A stretch of DNA of 64,000 bases from Flavobacteriales bacterium (GTDB taxonomy: Bacteria; Bacteroidota; Bacteroidia; Flavobacteriales_D; Sanyastnellaceae): positions 216,562 to 280,561 of the forward strand of contig JAGYJM010000001.1 in assembly GCA_018402085.1 (NCBI GenBank). The letters are read 5' to 3'. Position numbers and translations under genes: made by a program. The stretch's first letter is position 1, and every line of letters starts with the position of its first letter. Below the pieces are notes generated by a model. It had not been told where the DNA came from. It saw nothing but the letters and a program-made list of their open reading frames with translations, and did not search any database. Shown here piece by piece: positions 54,283 through 62,384 of this stretch.

Positions 54283-54585
54283 ATGAAGAACCGCTATTTT
54301 GACACACTTACAGAGGCTATACAAACATTAAACCGCGAAGGGTACACTGCTAGTCTAAAGGCTGAAAATGGCCATATCATTGACCTGGGGCACAACCGAA
54401 AATACAAACCGGATCGGCTTGTCATTCAAGGAAGCTATCGCTTTGAAGGACAAACCAATCCGGCTGATTCTGTTGAAGTCTTCGCCATCAAGGCGAAGGA
54501 TCAGATGAAAGGCACGTTGGTCATGTCATACGGTGCAAAGCACTCACAAGATGCCGGTCTGATCAGGCGCATTCCATTCGAATGA
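54283..54585 (+). CDS. Small conserved Bacteroidota protein (often misnamed phosphoribosylpyrophosphate synthetase)
   Basis: The 100-residue soluble protein has a YFDTLTEAIQTLNREGYTA start, KYKPDRLVIQGSYRFEG in the middle and KGTLVMSYGAKHS near the end. This pattern occurs in short Bacteroidota proteins that databases sometimes label phosphoribosylpyrophosphate synthetase, but it is far too short and lacks the PRPP loop. The ATG follows a 95-bp gap after porZ. It abuts the end of the convergent subtilase gene with no gap. The function is unknown. Confidence 0.8.
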   Translation: MKNRYFDTLTEAIQTLNREGYTASLKAENGHIIDLGHNRKYKPDRLVIQGSYRFEGQTNPADSVEVFAIKAKDQMKGTLVMSYGAKHSQDAGLIRRIPFE

Positions 54586-57144
54586 TCACGGACAAGGCAG
54601 TCCGATCAATCCGAGGAACACCAACACATCTGATGCCGTTACGGCATTGTCGTCATCCATGTCCATTGCGCCGCAGTCTCCGGTGCAACCGAAAGCGGCC
54701 AATACCTGAAGGAAGTCAGATACGTCGCGCATGCCATCCTCGTTAAAATCACCAGGGCATTGGGCACAGCTCTCAAATTCACAGGTGCCATCATCGCATT
54801 GTGCCGCAGGATCGTAGTTGCATGCGCTTTGATCGGTACAGCCATCGGGTAAGATGCACGAACCATCATCGCATTGTGCCGCAGGATCGTAGTTGCATGC
54901 GCTTTGATCGGTACAGCCATCGGGTAAGATGCACGAACCATCATCGCATTGCGCCGCAGGATTGTAGTTGCAAGCACTCTGGTTTGTGCATCCGTCAGGA
55001 AGAACGCAACTGCCATCATCTACTGTTGCCAACGGATCGAAATTACAGGCCGATTGGTCTGTACATCCCGGCAAGTCTATCGGTACACAGAAGTCGTGTG
55101 TTGTTCCGGTGCCGTAGTTCGGGTCACCCATCTGGAAAAGCACATTTCCTAGATTATCTTCCATGACATAGTTGCCGTCAACCGGGCAATTCCAGATCGT
55201 TCCGTTTAGGCCGTCTCCGTAGCTGTCAAAAATGTTAAAGGTGTAGCATCCGTACTCCAGGCAGCCGGTCCATGTGAAGGATTGCTGGTTTCCGTAGGTA
55301 TTACCCGGAACGGAGGCCACCGTATTGCCCTGATCATCTAAAATCTCCCATGAAACTTCGCTGCCCCAGCAGTCGGTGTCGATGGTGAGTGTTACATCTG
55401 TGCAAGGAAAGGTGCAACTGCCATCATCAAAGGTAGCGGCAGGGTCATAGTTGATGGCGCTCGGACTTGTGCATCCCGGAATTTGGCTGCTGCAATCACC
55501 CGTCGTTACCACCTGGGTGGCCGAAGTGCCGTCAGCAGTGGTGAAATATACTTCGTAAGTCGTGTTAGACTGAAGTCCGTTGATGGCGTAAGTGTTGGTG
55601 TTATTCAGGTCAACGCCCAAACTAAGAAGATCGTCGCACACAGGAGACTGACCTTGAATGGCATAACATACAGTAGTGGCAGTGCAGAAGTTTTCTGACA
55701 TCGTCACGTCCACAGTGACTGTGGCTTCAACGGCACCGGATACCTCGTTATAAAGACACTCTGTGGTGAGGCTTATTCCGGTAGGATCACACGGAGGAAG
55801 CGGGCCGCAGTTGAGCAGGGCCAGGTCGAGTGAATTACGCAAGTTGAGTCGTCCGCCGGTTACCGTTTCACCGGCGAGGTTCCCGATAGGGTCAACGCCG
55901 TCAAAAATATAGCCTCGCACCATATCTGCAGCCTGCTGGGGGTCAGTTAATGCAAGCGCTGCGAGCTCAGGACAAGGGGCTGAATACATAAGTGCGATTG
56001 CACCTGCTACACAGGGGCTCGCAAAGGAAGTGCCGGAGGTATTTGAGTAGCCAGAGCCTCCTGAAGGCAGGTTTACACTCTCGCCGGGAGCGCCCAGGTC
56101 AATGGTAGTCGCGCCATATCCGGAGAATGTGCGAACATCGTTGACATTGGTAGCGGTAACTGCGACCATATACTCTGAAGAACAGCCGGTGGGCATATCG
56201 CCCACAGCGTCGATGTTCACATTGTTGTTCGCGGTCGCGCCGCAATTCAGAATCCCAACGGTGCCGAGGGTATCGTAATAATTGCACCAAACCGGATAAT
56301 TCGCAGGATTGGCTCCGTCAATGCCCCAGGATGCGTTGGTGGCGACAACAAACGCGCCTTGCGCTCCATTGGTATTGTTGTAGAGGTTTCTCATATCATA
56401 AGCATACTCATAAGATGAGATGACACTGGCTTCATTCAGTGAACCAATCTGTATGTTCATGATTTCAACATCCCAGTTTACTCCTGCTCCGCCGATGCCA
56501 TTATTACCCACGCCGCCAATCATTCCGTTTACCGCCGTTCCGTGTCCGCCGCAGCATACATTATCATTGTTGCCGCCGGGGTTCCAGCCGTCGTAATCGT
56601 CAACATACCCGTTGCCGTCATCGTCGATGCCATTATCAGGAATTTCACCCGCGTTCACCCAGTGGTTGTCAATAAGGTCGTTGTGCGGATAGTTCGCATC
56701 TTCGATCACTGCTACTACAATGGGGTCTCCGTTAGCGGTGGTACCTCCCGTGGTGATGTCCCAGGCTAGCTCTGAGTCAATGTTGTTGTGAAACCATTGA
56801 TTTCCGTAGCCGGGATCGTTTGGTGTAGCGCGCATCTCAATGACGTGGTTGAACTGCGCAGCGAGCAGGTCGCTGTCTTTGCGCAGGATGTCAAGAAGAT
56901 GACGATCATTGACAGCACCCTCATTAAAGCTTAAAAGATAGATGCCGGCATCATCTGAAAGCTCTTTCAATACCTTGAGTTCGGTAGGGTCATCTTTCAT
57001 TGCCTGATAGCGGTTAACGACTTGTTCAATAGATTGACCTTTCGCAACCTGAACAATCAGTTCACCGGGGAGGTAGGCTTTCTCTTGTGCGCTTGATGTG
57101 AGAATGAATAAACAAGCTAGAAAGCTCAACGTTATCTGCTTCAT
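54586..57144 (-). CDS. Secreted subtilisin-like serine protease with dockerin-like C-terminus
   Basis: The 852-residue protein has a signal peptide (to about residue 20), a fervidolysin-like prodomain (about 21-105) and an S8 catalytic domain with Asp149 (VIEDANYPHND), His201 (GGHGTAVNGM) and Ser373 (GTSFASP). An Ig/fibronectin-like region follows, then GCTDQSACNYDPAAQCDDGSC repeats of 25 residues at about 710-785. The last 55 residues contain two EF-hand-like dockerin repeats (DFNEDGMRDVSDF and DMDDDNAVTASDV). There is no T9SS sorting domain at the end. A TATCTTTA near-match to the -7 box lies at 57177-57184. Confidence 0.88.
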   Translation of the reverse strand: MKQITLSFLACLFILTSSAQEKAYLPGELIVQVAKGQSIEQVVNRYQAMKDDPTELKVLKELSDDAGIYLLSFNEGAVNDRHLLDILRKDSDLLAAQFNHVIEMRATPNDPGYGNQWFHNNIDSELAWDITTGGTTANGDPIVVAVIEDANYPHNDLIDNHWVNAGEIPDNGIDDDGNGYVDDYDGWNPGGNNDNVCCGGHGTAVNGMIGGVGNNGIGGAGVNWDVEIMNIQIGSLNEASVISSYEYAYDMRNLYNNTNGAQGAFVVATNASWGIDGANPANYPVWCNYYDTLGTVGILNCGATANNNVNIDAVGDMPTGCSSEYMVAVTATNVNDVRTFSGYGATTIDLGAPGESVNLPSGGSGYSNTSGTSFASPCVAGAIALMYSAPCPELAALALTDPQQAADMVRGYIFDGVDPIGNLAGETVTGGRLNLRNSLDLALLNCGPLPPCDPTGISLTTECLYNEVSGAVEATVTVDVTMSENFCTATTVCYAIQGQSPVCDDLLSLGVDLNNTNTYAINGLQSNTTYEVYFTTADGTSATQVVTTGDCSSQIPGCTSPSAINYDPAATFDDGSCTFPCTDVTLTIDTDCWGSEVSWEILDDQGNTVASVPGNTYGNQQSFTWTGCLEYGCYTFNIFDSYGDGLNGTIWNCPVDGNYVMEDNLGNVLFQMGDPNYGTGTTHDFCVPIDLPGCTDQSACNFDPLATVDDGSCVLPDGCTNQSACNYNPAAQCDDGSCILPDGCTDQSACNYDPAAQCDDGSCILPDGCTDQSACNYDPAAQCDDGTCEFESCAQCPGDFNEDGMRDVSDFLQVLAAFGCTGDCGAMDMDDDNAVTASDVLVFLGLIGLPCP
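54790..55014 (-). repeat. Three 75-bp tandem repeats within the subtilase gene
   Basis: Units 54790-54864 and 54865-54939 are identical over all 75 bases; the third (54940-55014) is diverged, and a fourth more distant copy follows to about 55075. Each encodes one 25-residue Cys-containing GCTDQSACNYDP-type module. Perfect identity of two units points to a recent duplication or ongoing recombination. Confidence 0.92.
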
Positions 57145-57317
57145 TATAGTAGAAATTGGCCTGAGGTTATTTAGCCTAAAGATACGGAAAAAACAGTTTT
57201 CTGCTTTTGAATCGTTTCAGGTTAACGTCTGAGTGTTGATACTTGGGTGTTGCAGAGGTGTTTTCACAGTCTGCACTCAGCTATCTTCACCCTTAGTTTT
57301 CAAGCAATATCGCTCAC

Positions 57318-58355
57318 ATGAGGATCATCTTCTTCTTTGCCATCCTGCTGACCCCCTGTCTTATGCAGGCTCAGGCTCCGGAAGCATTCAATTATCAGGC
57401 CGTTGCACGCAATACAAGCGGTAGTGCCCTGGCAGACCAGCCCCTGCTTGTTAGAATGGGTATTCTGGCCAATGCCCCCGATGGTGTGTTGGTCTGGGAA
57501 GAAGAACATGCGGTTACCACCGATGAGTTCGGCCTTTTCACATTGAACGTTGGTGAGGGAAGTGATACCGGAAATGGTAACAGTCCTGCTTTTAACCTGA
57601 TCAACTGGGGTGCGACATCCTACTTTCTGCGCGTAGATATCGACGCCGGTAACGGCAATGAGTGGCTCGGAACCCAGCAGCTCATGAGTGTGCCTTACGC
57701 ATTGTATGCAAAACGCAGCGGCGGACTTGAAGAGGTCGGCATCAGCCAGTTTACCGCGGAGAATGACAGCTTGCTCATCACAGAAGGAGACACCGACTGG
57801 TACCTCGATCTTGGTCCGCTTCTCAATGACGCTCTGACTGGTGAAAGCATCAACCTGGTGCAATTGATCGATAACGAACTGAATATCGTAGAAGGTGACG
57901 ATGCTTTTGTGGTTGATCTCAGTTCGCTCGAAGACGATGAAGACTGGCAGCAAACGGATGACGCAGTATTTCAAAACGATCGCCCGGTAGGCATAGGTAC
58001 CACTTCGCCAAATTCTACGTTCCAGGTCAATGGCTCAGTAGCGCACGCCATTCAGCAGTTTCAGGGGCCTGTAAATGCAACACTCAACGCTACACAGCAC
58101 CTCCTTCTCGCTAATGTCAGCAACGGAGATGTCACGCTGACCCTCCCCGTAGCAAATGAATGCGAAGGAAGGGTGTACACCATCAAACGCTTTGGTACCC
58201 CCCCGCTCAGCTCCATTGTGACCCTCCTGCCCGTCAGTGGTGCTACCATCGAGTCTGATGCCGAATGGGTGCTCGACGGTTTTATCGGACAGGTGCTCAC
58301 GATCGTCTCTGATGGCAGCAACTGGTGGATTCTGTCAAATGAAGAAATCAACTGA
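57318..58355 (+). CDS. Secreted cell-surface-like protein (FNYQAVARN...VPYALYA family)
   Basis: The 345-residue protein has a signal peptide ([18 protein letters not shown]) and the Bacteroidota pattern [17 protein letters not shown]...[13 protein letters not shown]...[16 protein letters not shown] (residues about 20-130). This N-terminal module is common in surface proteins placed next to T9SS genes; the C-terminal part (about 200-345) carries a fibre-like beta region ([33 protein letters not shown]). No enzyme motif is seen. Its stop overlaps the next ATG by one base (TGATG), so it starts a coupled four-gene operon. Confidence 0.82.
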   Translation: MRIIFFFAILLTPCLMQAQAPEAFNYQAVARNTSGSALADQPLLVRMGILANAPDGVLVWEEEHAVTTDEFGLFTLNVGEGSDTGNGNSPAFNLINWGATSYFLRVDIDAGNGNEWLGTQQLMSVPYALYAKRSGGLEEVGISQFTAENDSLLITEGDTDWYLDLGPLLNDALTGESINLVQLIDNELNIVEGDDAFVVDLSSLEDDEDWQQTDDAVFQNDRPVGIGTTSPNSTFQVNGSVAHAIQQFQGPVNATLNATQHLLLANVSNGDVTLTLPVANECEGRVYTIKRFGTPPLSSIVTLLPVSGATIESDAEWVLDGFIGQVLTIVSDGSNWWILSNEEIN

Positions 58356-59086
58356 TGAGGTCGCTCCTGTTTATACTGATTGTTTCTTTGACGCTTCCGG
58401 CGAAGTCACAGATTACCATCGGTCGTCAGGTCATTGGTACGGCATCGGTGAGCGGCACGGCTGCGTCTTTCACGTTGAACTCAACCGCAGGAGAAACGGT
58501 CGTGCTGCGGTTGAATGCTGAGAATACCATCCTTACCCAGGGCTTTGAGCAGCCTGATATCCAACCATTTCTGGTTGAATTTAATATCAGCTATTCCGAT
58601 TGCTGGAACGGACAAAATGCCGCGTTGAATTTTAATTCCCTGAGCGGTTGTGGAGAGGGTTATGAAGTCTCGCTTTTAAATGATGAAGGCAGCGCAGAAG
58701 CGCTGGATGCACTGGCTGACGGAACCTACAGCCTGAGCGTTACAGCGGCCGGAGGCTGTGTTTTTGAAAGTGAAGTTGTGGTTGAAGTGCCGGCCATTGA
58801 ACCTTGTGATTTGCACATATACAATGTTGTCACTCCAAATAACGACGGATTTAACGATACCTGGATCATTGAAGGCATTGAATTACCGAAATATGTCGGA
58901 AATGAGGTGCGCATATTCAATCGCTGGGGCCAACTCGTCTGGAGTGCCCGTAACTACACGAATGACGAAAAGGGGTTCTCCGGATTAGACATCAAGGGAA
59001 ATAAATTGCCTGAGGGTGCTTACCTCTTTGAAATCGCCCTGGGAGGTGGTAACACCCTTAGCGGAACCCTCAACCTCTTACAATGA
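58355..59086 (+). CDS. Secreted protein with T9SS type B (gliding-motility-associated) sorting domain
   Basis: The 243-residue protein has a signal peptide ([18 protein letters not shown]), a short N-terminal region ([23 protein letters not shown]), a beta domain with [13 protein letters not shown], and from about residue 150 the type B sorting domain: [15 protein letters not shown] and [11 protein letters not shown], ending GTLNLLQ. It is small for type B cargo. It overlaps the next gene (PorP/SprF) by 4 bp. In Flavobacterium, type B cargo often needs a cognate SprF-like protein for secretion, which fits this arrangement. Confidence 0.9.
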   Translation: MRSLLFILIVSLTLPAKSQITIGRQVIGTASVSGTAASFTLNSTAGETVVLRLNAENTILTQGFEQPDIQPFLVEFNISYSDCWNGQNAALNFNSLSGCGEGYEVSLLNDEGSAEALDALADGTYSLSVTAAGGCVFESEVVVEVPAIEPCDLHIYNVVTPNNDGFNDTWIIEGIELPKYVGNEVRIFNRWGQLVWSARNYTNDEKGFSGLDIKGNKLPEGAYLFEIALGGGNTLSGTLNLLQ

Positions 59087-59985
59087 AAAGGGCAGTTTTA
59101 TACTTCTGGCTCTGTTTTGCCGCCTTGGCTGCTCAAGCACAGCAAGACTGGCTCTACAGCATGCAGGCACTGAACCTGTACGATGGAAATGCCGCCGCAG
59201 CAGGTATGTATGAGCGCAATGCTGTGCACCTTCGCTACAGACACATGTGGATGGGGGTAGAGGGTGCGCCACAAACCTTGCAGGCGACCTGGCACAATGC
59301 AATCGGCAGCAATCTCGGTGTGGGCGCTCGAGTGCAAACAGAACGCGCCGGAGCGTTTGACCGGGGCACGGCACTGGCGCACCTGGCATACCGCCTGCGG
59401 CTGCCGAAAAGCGAGCTCTCATTCGCGCTCGGCGGAGGTGTGCGTTATGAGCAACTCGTCAGCAGCAGACTCGATGCTCGTGACCGGGATGACCCGCTGT
59501 TCATTGGTGACCTTACACAGAACGCCCCACTTGCTCAGGCCGCATTGATGTGGCGAGGTAAACGCTTTTTTGCAGGTGCCGAATTCAGCCGCGGGCTGAC
59601 GCAGGCTGACTCTTGGGGCCAACTCAGCACAGACGGCAGGTTCAGCGAAGCACTCTTCATGGCAGGCTCAAAACATCAACTCAACAGCGATATTGCCCTT
59701 CGGCCGATGCTGGCAGTGCGCTGGAGCGAAGCCGGAGCATTGTTGCCGGAGGCCCAGCTGGGAGCCTGGTGGAGACAAACGCTATGGTTGGGCGCGGGCC
59801 ATCGTTTCGAGGCTGCTACCTATGCCTTCGCCGAGTACCGTTACAGAGGTAAATTCCGTCTGGCATACAGCGTAGGGCTTGCCGCAGAACACATCGCACA
59901 TCGTGCGCACCATGAGATCATGATTGGCGTTCTCTGGGGTGGGCGCAATAAACGCAGCGTTAGCAGCAGCACCTATTTCCAATGA
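59083..59985 (+). CDS. PorP/SprF-family T9SS outer-membrane protein
   Basis: The 300-residue protein has a signal peptide ([19 protein letters not shown]) and the family start [23 protein letters not shown] with [21 protein letters not shown] (residues about 50-71). The rest is a beta-barrel of alternating strands ([38 protein letters not shown]). PorP/SprF proteins are tied to type B sorting domains and cell-surface anchoring. Its position directly after a type B cargo gene and before an OmpA gene supports the call. Confidence 0.9.
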   Translation: MKRAVLYFWLCFAALAAQAQQDWLYSMQALNLYDGNAAAAGMYERNAVHLRYRHMWMGVEGAPQTLQATWHNAIGSNLGVGARVQTERAGAFDRGTALAHLAYRLRLPKSELSFALGGGVRYEQLVSSRLDARDRDDPLFIGDLTQNAPLAQAALMWRGKRFFAGAEFSRGLTQADSWGQLSTDGRFSEALFMAGSKHQLNSDIALRPMLAVRWSEAGALLPEAQLGAWWRQTLWLGAGHRFEAATYAFAEYRYRGKFRLAYSVGLAAEHIAHRAHHEIMIGVLWGGRNKRSVSSSTYFQ

Positions 59986-61859
59986 AAAGCATTGTCGCAG
60001 TTCTCACCGGGTTAATGTGGTTTCCTTTGATCGCCCAGCAGGCTTTCACCGCAAAAGCGGTGGATGGTTTGGCGCTCGGACCAAAGGGATATGCTGCAGG
60101 AATCCGGGAGAATGGATTGCTGATTCAGCAGCAATTGGAGGCGCACCTTATTACGGATGATATCACACGGTTCAGGTGGCAATTAGGATTTGCCCCTCGT
60201 GACACCACCTGGTCGGTTTTTCAACCGGCAGCGCCGGTTTACAGGGGTGAAGAAGTGCTCGGCGCGATGGGTACCCTTCTCGGAAACTCCGATAGCAGCC
60301 GTGTATTTGCCGAAAAGGGCAATATATGGATGTGCGCCATGGAAAGACATCGGATATTGCCACCTACCCCCGTGTTTGACGAACCCCTTCAAGAACATCA
60401 AATTCTGAGTCCGGCCATCTCCCCTGATAGACGACAGATTGTTTTTGCTTCAGATGGGTTGAAGGGTGAAGGTGGGTTCGATCTTTTTGTAACCAACTTG
60501 CTTCCTGACGGATCCTGGAGCACCCCCGTATCACTTGGTCGGGCAATCAATACCTCAGGTGATGAAGTGTTTCCTTCATGGCAAGGCGATCAGTTATATT
60601 TCTCAAGCAACGGACATCCGGGAATGGGCGGGCTTGATATTTACAGGGCAGCACGACGGGCGCAGTTTCAGAAAGTAGAAGCATTGCCGGCCCCTTTCAA
60701 CTCTGCAGAAGATGATTTTCTGCCGCTGTGGCTCAACGCAAATGACGCCTTCGTCACCAGCGCACGAAGGGGTGAGCACATGGTATACCGGCTCCAGGCC
60801 ATTCATGTGCAGGATGTGACGCATGCCTACACTGCGCTGCTTGAGTGCCGGGGAACACCGGTGCAAGGTGCGCGCATTACGATCACAAATGAACTGAATG
60901 AGGAGGTCGCTAAAGCGCTCACCCCACACAATGGTCGTTTTGACCTCGCGCCTTTGGAATTGAATCGTCGCTACCGCGCCCAATTTGATGAGATCAGTCC
61001 TGAAATACTTGCAGCTTCTTTACTCTATATTCTGGATGAAAACGGAAAGCGCGTTATGGTCATTCGTCCGGATGGAGAAGGCTTCTTTTGGTTTGAGCTT
61101 CTTCCCTTCAGTGATGAAGATCAGATGCCCTTTATGGAGAATCCCGATGAATCCAGTTTGTTGAAGGTGGGCATAGAAGGACAAGTGTTTGAAGAAACAC
61201 CGGGTGATGTAGGCAGGGGAGAACCCATCTCCATTGTTGGGCCGGATGGGGAAGTGATGGCCTTGGCCTACACCAAAGACGAAGGCCGCTTCAGTTTTGA
61301 AGATCTTAGTCCGCAGGCACGGTATACCCTGCACATGGACGAGCAGAGTCGCTCTTTGAAAGTGACCATTCTTGACGAAGGGGAAGAAGTCACACTCAGG
61401 CTGGAAGACGGAGAGGCCATCTTTGACCGGGTTTCAGAAGAAGAGGGGCTTGATTTGCTAAATGAGCGTGGAGAACGCATCACCGTTCGGCGGAATGACT
61501 TGTTTGTCATTCGCAATATCTACTATGCGCTTGACCGATATGACTTGAATGCGGCGGCCCGCTATGAGTTGGATCGATTGGTGTCTGTTCTTGAACAGAA
61601 TCCTGACCTACGCATAGAGTTGGGCAGCCATACCGATGCTCAGGGCAACAATGAGTACAATCAAAAGCTCAGTGAAATGCGCTCCGTTGTGGCGGTAGAG
61701 TATTTGCAATCGAAAGGGATAGATTCTTCTCGTATGGTTGCCCGGGGCTATGGAGAAACCCAACTCATCAACGAATGTGGAGATGGGGTGGAATGCCCTG
61801 ACGACAAACATGCGGTAAACCGTCGGACGGAAATTCGATTGATGCCGGCTACCCGTTAG
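59982..61859 (+). CDS. OmpA-family protein with PD40-like propeller (PorE-like)
   Basis: The 625-residue protein has a signal peptide (to about residue 19), a WD40-like/PD40 propeller region (about 130-260; SPDRRQIVFASDGLKGEGGFDLFV, SWQGDQLYFSSNGHPGMGGLDIY), a carboxypeptidase-regulatory-like fold (about 270-330 and about 390-450), and a C-terminal OmpA domain (about 510-625) with IELGSHTDAQGNNEYNQKLSE and NRRTEIRLM. This domain order matches T9SS-associated OmpA proteins such as PorE, which bind peptidoglycan. It is coupled to the PorP/SprF gene by a 4-bp overlap and closes the operon. Confidence 0.87.
   Translation: MKSIVAVLTGLMWFPLIAQQAFTAKAVDGLALGPKGYAAGIRENGLLIQQQLEAHLITDDITRFRWQLGFAPRDTTWSVFQPAAPVYRGEEVLGAMGTLLGNSDSSRVFAEKGNIWMCAMERHRILPPTPVFDEPLQEHQILSPAISPDRRQIVFASDGLKGEGGFDLFVTNLLPDGSWSTPVSLGRAINTSGDEVFPSWQGDQLYFSSNGHPGMGGLDIYRAARRAQFQKVEALPAPFNSAEDDFLPLWLNANDAFVTSARRGEHMVYRLQAIHVQDVTHAYTALLECRGTPVQGARITITNELNEEVAKALTPHNGRFDLAPLELNRRYRAQFDEISPEILAASLLYILDENGKRVMVIRPDGEGFFWFELLPFSDEDQMPFMENPDESSLLKVGIEGQVFEETPGDVGRGEPISIVGPDGEVMALAYTKDEGRFSFEDLSPQARYTLHMDEQSRSLKVTILDEGEEVTLRLEDGEAIFDRVSEEEGLDLLNERGERITVRRNDLFVIRNIYYALDRYDLNAAARYELDRLVSVLEQNPDLRIELGSHTDAQGNNEYNQKLSEMRSVVAVEYLQSKGIDSSRMVARGYGETQLINECGDGVECPDDKHAVNRRTEIRLMPATR
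60047..60066 (-). repeat. CATC-hairpin element 12
   Basis: On the minus strand CATC is followed by CACCGC, loop TTTT and GCGGTG. It lies inside the OmpA-family gene just after the signal-peptide codons, antisense to it, encoding FTAKAVD. Confidence 0.8.
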
Positions 61860-61883
61860 TTGAGATTGATCTGTTTGAAAAGA

Positions 61884-62384
61884 TCATTCGGGGGCGCGCA
61901 TTCTTCGAACAATAGAGCTCGTTGAAAAGCCCTCAACAAGCGGAATGGCAACAACTTCTCCGCCGTTTTCGAGTACGGTGTCGCGCCCGACCATATATTT
62001 TTTGTTATTCGGGTCATCGCACTCAGGGTCATAGTCGCCACCTTTCACTAATACATCCGGCGCTATTGCGCCGATAAGCGCTGCAGGCGTATCCTCACTA
62101 AAGATCACAGCAGCATCTACTGCACTGAGAGCTTCAATTACTGCAGCACGGGCTTTTTCGGGGTTGATCGGGCGCTCGGGGCCTTTGCCGAGGCGGCGCA
62201 CACTGGTGTCGTCATTGACTCCTACGACCAGAACATCGCCTAAGGAGCGGGCTTGCTTAAGATAGGTGACATGACCGAGGTGAAGAATGTCAAAAACGCC
62301 GTTGGTAAAAACAATGCGTTTGTTCTGATCCTTCCAGGTTTGAATTTGACCGAGGGTGCTGTTGAGAGAGAAATCAGGCGGCAT
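61884..62384 (-). CDS. rfaE2: D-glycero-beta-D-manno-heptose 1-phosphate adenylyltransferase
   Basis: The protein has 166 residues from ATG 62384 (MPPDFSLNS). A longer frame to 62444 overlaps the neighbouring gene by 71 bp, so the shorter start, with an 11-bp overlap, is preferred. The nucleotidyltransferase motif GVFDILHLGHVTYLKQAR (HLGH) and PDVLVKGGDY are the standard RfaE domain II signature, with IVRRMRAPE at the end. It forms ADP-heptose for lipopolysaccharide inner core or other glycans. The kinase half is separate here. It is the last gene of a leftward set after the UPF0104 gene. Confidence 0.93.
   Translation of the reverse strand: MPPDFSLNSTLGQIQTWKDQNKRIVFTNGVFDILHLGHVTYLKQARSLGDVLVVGVNDDTSVRRLGKGPERPINPEKARAAVIEALSAVDAAVIFSEDTPAALIGAIAPDVLVKGGDYDPECDDPNNKKYMVGRDTVLENGGEVVAIPLVEGFSTSSIVRRMRAPE
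62054..62073 (+). repeat. CATC-hairpin element 13 (possibly codon-driven)
   Basis: CATC is followed by CGGCGC, loop TATT and GCGCCG. It lies inside rfaE2, antisense to it, and overlaps the conserved IGAIAPDV codons. Its loop differs from the others, so chance or codon constraint is possible. Confidence 0.5.

Noticed and set aside
54283-54585. Name 'phosphoribosylpyrophosphate synthetase'
   Set aside because: 100 residues without the PRPP-binding loop cannot be that enzyme; the label appears to be a database artefact.
54790-55075. Tandem direct repeats that could suggest a CRISPR array
   Set aside because: Units are contiguous 75-bp coding repeats with no spacers and continue the subtilase frame.
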